Below the pieces are notes generated by a model. It was not told where the DNA came from. It saw only the letters and a list, made by a program, of their open reading frames with translations, and did no database searches. Shown in pieces: positions 56,339 to 64,000 of a stretch of DNA of 64,000 bases (the first letter of the stretch is position 1; each line of letters starts with the position of its first letter). Origin of the DNA: Siphonodentalium dalli (lineage: Eukaryota > Mollusca > Scaphopoda > Gadilida > Siphonodentaliidae); NCBI GenBank assembly GCA_032622095.1, contig CP136069.1, forward strand, positions 42,568,194 to 42,632,193, read 5' to 3'. The position numbers and the translations under genes are program-made.

Positions 56339-58189
56339 TCGTTGTCATCGGAGTCTATCCCAGAATCTGTGTTTTCGCAGGATTTGTGCTACTGATAAAT
56401 GCATGGACATTTCGGTGCAGCTGAGATCTTCACTGTAGCGGTATAGGCTTTGCTTTCGCACTTCCCACATCAGTTACATTTGGCCAACTTCAGTACAGCT
56501 ACTGAAACCCAACATTCACCATCAACATTCTGACCACAGTTAATTTCCACGCTTCGTGTATAGCTGTGAAAATCAAGTAAATTCGAATTTCCACTAAAGT
56601 AGAGCTTAATGTGTAAAATAGATATCAATCATAGTTCCATTTTCCTGCAAATTCCCAGTAGGGGCTTAGTAACCGTTACTAAGGAGCTATCGGGACCGGT
56701 GGCAAAGTTTCCCGATCTTATGATGATCAGTGGCCTATGCAGAGCATGGCTGCATAGTTTTAGACATACATGTGCCCAACTTTGAACAAAACCATCACCA
56801 TGTGATTAGACACTGACTAAATTAAGGCAATACCAATGAATGATTAGTACACCATTGTGGCATTTGATTAGCAACCGTTGCTAACCTTAAATAAGACATC
56901 TGGTTCACTTTGACGGCCAGGTATATCTCAAATTTCACATTTGGGTATTAACTGCATCGGAAATGCAAACGTTGAATTACGACCCTGTCAGCTACAATTA
57001 CAATTTCCAGTGAATTCCCGGTAATTTCCTATACTAAGTTTCTCGATCTTATAATGATCAATGGCCCATGGGGCACTAACATGTCCAGTTTCATATCTGT
57101 GTCACCATTTGAACATAACCAATACCATCCGACTATAGACACTATCTAATTTACGGGAAAATACCACGGCCCAGAATGTTGATCGGATCAAAGACAAGTA
57201 TATTATTGGGGGAGAACGATCCATTAAGCCTAAGTCGATGGGTTGTTCACAACAGATGGAGTCATGATACATTATGAAGGATGATAGAAGGGTCCCCTCA
57301 ACTATGTTCTTCGACACAGTATTGTCCCCGACTCCCCGCACTGTGTCACTTGCATCTTATTGTGTTGTACTATATATAAGACCAAGCACATAATGCACTC
57401 ATATATATATCTTCTTATAAATAAATTATCTCTTAGAAAGTGTCCAGAGATGTCTTGCCTATTTATACTGACAATTTATTTTTATTCTTGTGGCAAAGGA
57501 TTTGAGGGAGCGATTTGTTATGTTGACTAAGGTGTTAATTTAGTATGTGAAACATGTATGCCGGGGATGTATCGAGTAGACGGAGAAAGTGTTTTCTTTA
57601 TCATCAGATGAACATAATTTAAACTCCCAATTTTGATAAACCCCGACCAGGAATTATAGAACAACCATATATATATCCCCAGCAATATTTAGCAATACAT
57701 ATGGACATGATAACATTTTTTAACAATACCACCCTATCCACATGTATGGCTAAACATATCATTGGCATAGATGAGTTGTTGTGGTTGTTACATTGATGCT
57801 GGTCGGGTTTCTCCAAATTTAATACTAAAACAGAATGATCCATAAGCTACGGTGGCTGGTTTAATTATAACTGATTGACCTTTGCATATATCCAGATACC
57901 ATTACGGTTGGATAGGATAGGATAGGATATTTTATTTCAATATACACATATTAATACACAATACATTTGACAAATATTGTATTGTATATTCGAGGGGGTG
58001 GCATAGTCAGGCTAGACTGTCTTAGGGTATGGTTACACTTGATGATGTTTTAGAAACTGTGCGTACGATCGCAGAGAAGCTACTATAAACCCCTTATGGC
58101 GTGGGACCCCGGGCTCTATGTGGATATGAAAGTCCGATACAAACTAGCACAGAGAGAACGGGGAAACACGGGTCAGGTGGCTCCAAGAA

Positions 58190-58800
58190 AAACTGAATAT
58201 TCATTAGTTTTTACCACAAGGGATCGAATGGGAATGACATTTCACTCGGCATATATATTGACCGATTTAAGTCAAATAAGGGGTTTTGTAGGGTGGGCCC
58301 AAAAACAAACTTATAAATATTCACCCCTTTCAACCATACCCGATCCAAAATGGTCGCAGCTGAGAAGGGGCCAAATAGGGTACATATTATTTCTCGGTCA
58401 CTTGACCGATATAGATCAAATAAAGGGTGTTGTACGGTAGCTCACAAAGCAACCTAAATTTTCACACCTTCAGCCAATCGAGCGAAAATGATAAATGATC
58501 AGAGGGGTCCATATATGGTACCATGCAATTGCCCCCCCAATTTTAGGTCGAATACAGTGTGTTGTAGGGTGACCCCTGATGAGACAAACTAAATATTCAC
58601 CCGCTTTCACCATCCCCGATCCAAAATGGCCGTCCCCAGATGGTTCAAATATGGCACCTATATATACAATTTCTCGGCCCCTTAACCGTTTGATGTGGTA
58701 GAATTGGTGCTGTATAGGGTGGCCCTGGGTTGGTGAAGGGGGTGATACTTAATTTGTTTTACGGGCCACCCTACAACACCCTTTATCTCAAATCGCCGTG
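58190..58800. repeat. Tandem repeat, roughly 150-bp unit
   Basis: Units share AATATTCACCC.CTTTCA.CC, CCGATCCAAAATGG and GTTGTAGGGTG. A 114-codon frame at 58096-58440 is produced by the repeat. Confidence 0.7.
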
Positions 58801-60297
58801 GCTCGTGCCAAGATGGTGGACAACTACAACCAGATCATCTCTATCCGCTTCCATTACAACAATGGGACACGAAATAAAAAATAATATTCCCATGTCCTAA
58901 AAGTTTTGACTGACACTTACATAAATATGACTCGCAGAATTGTTAGCACACAACTCCGTATTATGCGGTACTTCGTCCTGGCAATAAACATTAATTTTGT
59001 CAATTGATGAAAAAACAATCAATCAATTTTACAACGAAATCCTGAAACTGTAGTCATGATAAACATTACATTTGTAGAATAGTGGACATTATCACTGAAG
59101 CACGTGATTGTGATGTATATGATTGACGTGAACCACATTTTTATCAACTACTGTATCTGGTGGCCTGACTATATTGCAAGTTAATTTGGTAAAATCACAT
59201 GTAGTTACGATATATTACATGTAAGAGCCATGCATATATGATAGCCATTAAGTTCCACCAATGTGAACATTTGAGTAAATTGTCAAACTCTATATAGGGT
59301 CCAACGTTAGTTTTGTTCGCAACTGTAGTACACTACCAGCGGAGACTTATCTGACGACATCATTCTCAAAAATAATTGGCTAATCGTGTTAGTTAATATC
59401 TGTATAATCAGGAAACACTCTTTAAATTTTTAAAACCGTCCAAACAATTTGTTTCCACTAAAATGTCAGACTGGAAACAAGTAGACTCTGAAAATAGACC
59501 GCTATATTTGATACTTTTGTTAATTTCAACTCGCACATCCACCAGAAGGTTAGTTATGAGGATTAATATTTGTATAATAAGCAAACGCTCTTTAAATTCT
59601 GAAAACAGTCCAAAAACACTTTTTTCCAATAAATTTTCAACTAGACACAGGTAAACTCTGAAAGTAGACACGCTATTGATAAATAAACCGTTTGCATGTC
59701 GTTTTAGACAATCCGAAATTGCGCGACCGTTGTTTTAGACCAAAGGAATCTGGCTTGTGAAATCAGTGAGGGTGGGGGTAGGGTTAGCTTTTCTGTGATA
59801 TCTTTACCAAAAATCGATGTATCGAAGTTTTGTTTGTGGCATATGATCAAGATATCCTTGTAGATTGTTCATGTTCGTCTATATGGGATCTAGCTGATTT
59901 TAAGAATATACAATGCCTTAATATTTGGGAAAGAAAATTGAAAATGCAGTCATAAATACAATTCATCTGATGATTTTATGATAAAATTCCACATTAAGAT
60001 ATGTAACTAAGTAATTTGTGGCAAGATCTCTCCATGTTTTTCGATTTCTAAGAACAAAGAAAGCCACTTACCGAACTTGCTATGCGTAATAGCATGTTTT
60101 TATTACCAGGTGGATGGGAAAAAAATAGAGGGGTACACAAACAAAAGCCTCACACAAACCTGTTTCCACTAAAATATCAAGCTGGAAACAGGGAGATTCT
60201 GAAAATAGACACACTGGTGGTATAGAAACTGTTCTGATATCGCTTTTAACATTCCGAAAACGCGCGACCATTTTTTTCGACATAAGGAATCCGACTA

Positions 60298-60535
60298 TAT
60301 GCTGACATTTATATTCGACAAATCTCTCAAATCAGGCACTGTGCCAGAAGTTTGTTCGGCTAATATATCATGTCCTCTCTTCAAAGAAAGATGACCGAGA
60401 AAAACTGGTAAAGTATCGTCCGGTTTCATTACATGCATATGCTGTAAACTTTCAGAACATATTGTGTCTTAATTCTAACATCTTGAATCACTATATCAAT
60501 TGATTCAGTGACTGTCAAGACTCTGGTGTCAATTA
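60298..60535 (+). pseudogene. Non-LTR reverse transcriptase relic, 3' continuation
   Basis: Reads LTFIFDKSLKSGTVPEVCSA then NISCPLFK, and after a frameshift KYRPVSLHA, followed by NHYIN and FSDCQDSG. These match the sl..G.vP..wk.a...PifKKgd..-.NYRPVSL...-.iLsd.QhGF order directly following the 53450-53833 part. Together they show one relic split by the 6.46-kb insertion. Confidence 0.72.
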
Positions 60536-61330
60536 GAGATGAAAGCTTTTTTGGGAGAAGACATTTGCAAGGAAACGGAACAAATAGGCGAACTATGGAG
60601 CCCCGGAGGTGACATCCGAATGTTTTTTTTTAGGTCGTCGCCACGAGAATAAGGTCGTGGCCACGACTTCATATTCTCGTGGCCACGACTTCATAGTCTC
60701 GTGGCCACGACTTTATATTCTCGTGACCATGCACGACCTTATTCACGTGGCCACGACCTCATTCTCGTGGCCACGACTTTATTCTCGTGGCCACGACTTC
60801 ATTCCCGTGGCCACGACTTCATATTCTCCTGGCCACGACTTTATTCTCGTGGCGACGACCTAAAGAAAAACATTCGGATGTCACCTCCGGGGCTCCATAG
60901 CGAACCGATTCTATCCCGCGAAAAACGAGCACCAAACAAACTGGATGAGTGTGTAGGGGGAGACCCAGCAGCGGAATATCCAGAAAACCCAGAGTCTAAA
61001 TACATACGTATTTACTATGAATCTTTAGATCTCATTATCTCAACTATAAATGATCGTTTCGACCAGCCAGAGTACGGTGTATACTCATAATACTCTGATT
61101 GCGAAGAATTTTTTTTGGCTGCGGTTAGCGGACGTGACTAGATACGAAGCAACGCTTATAATATAGTCGTGTGACTGACATTTTCGGTGATGATCTATGT
61201 CCGTCGATGCCGAATACTCATCTCAGAACTCTGAGGAGTACTTTTGATGGTAACGCGCAAAATATGCATGACTGTCATGACATCCTCAAACATTTCCAAG
61301 AAATGGAGCATGGTCCGAGCTGTTGATTTA
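60500..61330 (+). pseudogene. hAT transposase relic (DUF4371/ZMYM1-like)
   Basis: Left part before the insertion reads EMKAFLGEDICKETEQIG; right part reads ILSREKRAPNKLDECVGG, then YIRIYYESLDLIISTINDRF then DQPEYGVYS with a stop at 61090. A second open stretch at about 61172-61325 reads FGDDLC and NMHDCHDILKHFQEMEHG, resembling the region before the hAT dimerisation domain. Y...yYE.LD.ii..i..RF.q..y..Y is typical of ZMYM1/THAP-type hAT transposases. Split by 60594-60899 and frameshifted, so dead. Confidence 0.65.
60594..60899. mobile_element. 306-bp TIR element made of CGTGGCCACG units, 6-bp TSD
   Basis: TIR of about 50 bp starting TATGGAGCCCCGGAGGTGAC; target duplication GCGAAC at 60588-60593 and 60900-60905. 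The body is about nine units of TTCTCGTGGCCACGACTTCA, each itself containing the palindrome CGTGGCCACG. Removing the element and one duplication puts the hAT relic back in one frame. Confidence 0.88.
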
Positions 61331-61516
61331 TATTTGTAACAACGACTATATATATAAGCGAAAATTTATCTTGTTCATACTTATTTTTTCATGACATTGG
61401 ACCTAAACAGCATGTGCAAGGCAACGGCACACGATTGTTTATACAAAACACAATTGTGGTTATCGCGGATTATGTCAGTTTACATATAGGCATATATAAG
61501 AAATGAACGGCGGTTT

Positions 61517-61636
61517 CAATGTGGTCATGGGATTTTGACCGCGAGAAAAATTCAGCAAACTGCATGAACCCCGAAGGGGTTCATGCGGAGTTTGCTGATT
61601 TTTTATCGCGGTCAAAACCCATGACCACGTTGAATC
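61517..61636. repeat. Near-perfect hairpin element
   Basis: Left arm CAATGTGGTCATGGGATTTT, right arm GGTCAAAACCCATGACCACG, centre GAACCCCGAAGGGGTTC. Relative of 32985-33112. Confidence 0.82.
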
Positions 61637-62332
61637 CGCCGTTTATTATTTATATTTATATACTTACGCTCTTTAAAACACTTCTCCAAATATGTCCGTT
61701 ATTTTGTCAAAAACACTTTTTCAAATATCTCCGTTATTTCGTTTATAAAAATAATTTCCTATTTTCGCTGTATTTTCCTATTTCGATTTTTCGTGCTATT
61801 TCGCTGTATTTTCATATTTCGCTTTTTCGTTGTATTTCATATTTCGATAATTCGCTATATTTGACATATTATGGGATATGGGATTATATGATAACCAACA
61901 TTCTGATAGTCAATCGAACATCTCGTGCAACCCGTGCTCACGATTAGATGCCACTAGCCATCCAATCGTGAACCTCGATTACATATTGTTTGCTAATATG
62001 ATTACGTCAGTACGTATGGACAACCCAAAACACGTACGTCCATCTATAAAATGATAAATGTATGTTTCATAGGAGTGCCTGTATTTCTGGCCAACTTGGG
62101 ATATATACGATCACGCCAGTACGTATGGACCGTAGGACGGCGACATGTCACTCTGTGTCCAAAGGTTCGCTATTCCCAAGGTTCATTATACCGAAGTTTC
62201 GCCATTCCCAAGGTTCTCTATATTCCTCGATATTCAGAAGGTTTTTATAACTTGTTATTTTGAAGTTTCATTCTATATTCTGAAGTTTTGAGAGGGTTCT
62301 TTATCATAACTCTTTTTATGAAGGAAATAACT
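61637..62332. other. Intergenic, TTCGCTATTTC-rich, no gene
   Basis: 61780-61860 repeats TATTTCG(C/A) motifs; 62160-62290 has CCAAGGTTC-type units that appear in inverse orientation at 62620-62720 around the 62333-62585 repeat. Confidence 0.5.
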
Positions 62333-62585
62333 TAAAGGTACTCAATCCGATAAGACGCTGCTAAATTACTCTTTCTTTGGTTTTGGTGGGGGAAAAAATA
62401 TTTGATTAGTGTCGAGGAACCCACCCATCAAAGCTCAGAGTAATTAGATATCGATCTTTGCAGTTTGCTATTTTTATTGTTTCTGGGCCTGATCGTGCCA
62501 GAAGGACGAGGTCAAACGGGCGGTCTTCCAGATAAAGATGGATAACTGTAAAATCGTGGTAATAATAACTACTTGGTATTAGAGT
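62333..62585. repeat. AAAGGTACTCAATCCG repeat, truncated copy
   Basis: Starts TTAAAGGTACTCAATCCGAT; right inverted end absent. Confidence 0.68.
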
Positions 62586-63240
62586 TGTCCACCTTTTCTG
62601 GTTAAATATATATACGCCCAGAATAGCAAACCTTCAGAATAGCGAACCTTCGATGTCTGAATAAGAACCTTTGGAACAGCGACCCTTCGGAATATGGAAC
62701 CTTCGAAATAATGAACGCGATCCTGTGTGAAGAGCCCATGACACGTCCATCAATAAATGTATACACGTTTCATGGGACTGTTTATGTATACATATATAAG
62801 ACTGGAGTAAAGTTGAGACCAACATGTCTTTGTTAATTTTGGTGCCCAGATTTCAACGAAATTTGGTGTGGTGACTCAGGGTGCTCTGGCATAGTGTATA
62901 ATGGCGTTAGTTTTTCTAAATGTTGATTTAAACAAATTTAAATGAATAAAACAAATATGAACATATGTGAATATTTAGGTACAAATAAACCTATTTGCAC
63001 GAGAAAATGTTGCAGCACCAGATATAGAGGAATGTGGGCCACAGTTAGACATGGGCAGAGTGAGATATTGTCTCTAACATATCTCTAATTTCCAGACCAA
63101 TATCCATGGCGCCAGTCAAGCGATATTAGCCATATAGCACATTTTACTATATTTCTCCAAAATGCAATCATCAGGTGAAGGTTGAATCTGGCCAAGCGAC
63201 CAATTTTCAAGGCAAAATTATTTAATTTAATTTTTGCAAT
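62586..63240. other. Intergenic spacer, nothing recognised
   Basis: Apart from the CCTTCGNAATAG-type units at 62620-62720 no repeat or coding signal is seen. Confidence 0.4.
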
Positions 63241-63641
63241 TTTAAAGGTACTCAATCCGAATTAACCCTCGCAGATTATTATTTCCTTGACTTCGGAGGT
63301 GATCAGATACCGATTTTTTAAATCTATCATTTTAATTTTAAGTGGCCCAGTAAACAGCAGACGAGAATACTTTTTTCTGACCAAATTGCAGATGAAGATG
63401 GATAATTCTAAAATCAACTGTTTTTTTTTGGTGTGTGTCAGATGTTTGAGAAATCAGCAATATTCGTTGAGCAAAAAGTTGATAAATTACAAGTTTTTGT
63501 CAATTTTATGCTATAATTGACTGCAGTTTTTTTTTCGAGCAATTAATCGATTCTGTCAACTGAAGCGGCATTTCAAAAAATCTTCTTGTTGTTGGAATCT
63601 GATGATATGGGGACTATTGATTCGGATTGAGGACCTTTAAG
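63241..63641. mobile_element. TIR element AAAGGTACTCAATCCG, both ends present
   Basis: Left TTAAAGGTACTCAATCCGAA, right TTCGGATTGAGGACCTTTAA; 401 bp, no ORF of interest. Defines the full length of the family seen at 53238 and 62333. Confidence 0.78.
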
Positions 63642-64000
63642 GGAAAAATATCTTTATTGGATAAATTTACATATAATACTGAATACATTTTTATGAAAAC
63701 GGGTTACGTGGATGGGGCACAATGACTCAATGAGACATAATTTATGGCCTGTGGTAGGATCCAACTTCAGTAGATGATAGGCACTTCAAAAAGGAATGAG
63801 ATAATTTGCCAAATGACTATTGTTTTGGGGCTGGAGTGGATAACTAATTTAGATAAAATAAACTGATGTCATTGTGCAATAGTGGTATGTTCGGTGCATT
63901 TCCTATATGGTTACTACATAGGGGTGACCCCTTCTGTGAAGTAGACGATAAGAAACAAGTATTAAGGGTGGTCCCAGCTCGAGATTGCATGCTTGTTCAT
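63642..64000. other. Window end, start of a repeat
   Basis: The last 35 bases GGTGGTCCCAGCTCGAGATT.. match 18963-19000, so a copy of that foldback-associated repeat probably continues past the window. Confidence 0.45.

Larger units (their letters stand above)
53834..60297. mobile_element. 6.46-kb TIR element inserted in a reverse transcriptase relic
   Basis: Terminal inverted repeat TAGTCGGATTCCTTATGTC (53834-53852) and exact complement (60279-60297), continuing imperfectly to about 60 bp with GTTAAAAGCGAT. Flanked by TAT on both sides. Inside: a two-copy repeat at about 54010-54345, a nested 1.6-kb element (54737-56338), a two-copy repeat at about 56630-57150, 3-4 copies of a roughly 150-bp repeat at 58190-58800 and three copies of a subterminal repeat (59425-59580, 59600-59770, 60140-60297). 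No transposase recognised, so non-autonomous; superfamily unknown. Confidence 0.82.

Noticed and set aside
58096-58440. 114-codon open frame
   Set aside because: Encoded by the roughly 150-bp tandem repeat; repeat units read in different frames.
53834-60297. Possible giant virus-like or Maverick element because of long TIR spacing
   Set aside because: No polymerase, integrase or capsid-like frame is visible; contents are noncoding repeats.
60640-60865. Regularly spaced palindromic repeats resembling a CRISPR array
   Set aside because: Eukaryotic context, no unique spacers of fixed length, array is the body of a TIR element with target duplication.
1-64000. tRNA, rRNA or clear microRNA genes
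   Set aside because: No cloverleaf with A/B boxes or conserved rRNA stretch was recognised by eye; hairpins found belong to repeats.

Overview
This is AT-rich, intron-rich eukaryotic DNA, most likely from a bivalve or related mollusc. The evidence is a 15-exon GT-AG gene, very dense short inverted-repeat DNA transposons, non-LTR retrotransposon tails and MULE fragments of types I associate with mollusc genomes, and mollusc-style noncoding repeats ending in runs of GGAC. Species is not determinable by eye. The long ORFs carry no sign of bacterial gene organisation and nearly all are chance frames.

The one cellular gene I can support runs on the minus strand from the ATG at 52904 to the stop at 4294, about 48.6 kb. 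It encodes a nose-resistant-to-fluoxetine (NRF-6)-like membrane acyltransferase: signal peptide, cysteine-bearing NRF domain, then a multi-pass acyltransferase-3 domain. I placed all 15 coding exons by hand. All 14 introns have GT-AG borders, every intron phase matches, and the coding length is 2277 bp (758 residues plus stop), so the gene looks intact and complete.

The rest of the window is introns and flanks filled with repeats. 1-4.2 kb: satellite-like repeats, a TTAA element and a TIR element (Q1). 4.3-19 kb: last four exons, TA-flanked MITEs, TTAA elements, a non-LTR tail. 19.3-24.4 kb: clustered arrays of CTTAAG-centred palindromes bounded by GGGAGGCC-type inverted ends. 25.4-42.8 kb: exons 3 to 11, with small transposons ending very close to many splice donors. 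44.2-45.7 kb: a second Q element interrupted by a 958-bp hAT-like element with an 8-bp target duplication. 48.8-51.2 kb: a 2.4-kb unit bounded by inverted arrays of a 16-bp repeat, carrying an ORF that joins a MULE transposase tail to a non-LTR retrotransposon tail. 52.05-52.44 kb: a TIR element beside exon 1. Upstream of the gene, 53.4-61.3 kb is a nested transposon stack: a reverse-transcriptase relic split by a 6.46-kb TIR element (itself hosting a 1.6-kb element), then a hAT transposase relic split by a 306-bp TIR element. 61.3-64 kb holds foldback and TIR repeats only.

Limits: family names come from recognised motifs and were not searched; transposon borders are read by eye and some are approximate; no promoter, poly(A) site, tRNA, rRNA or CRISPR array was identified.
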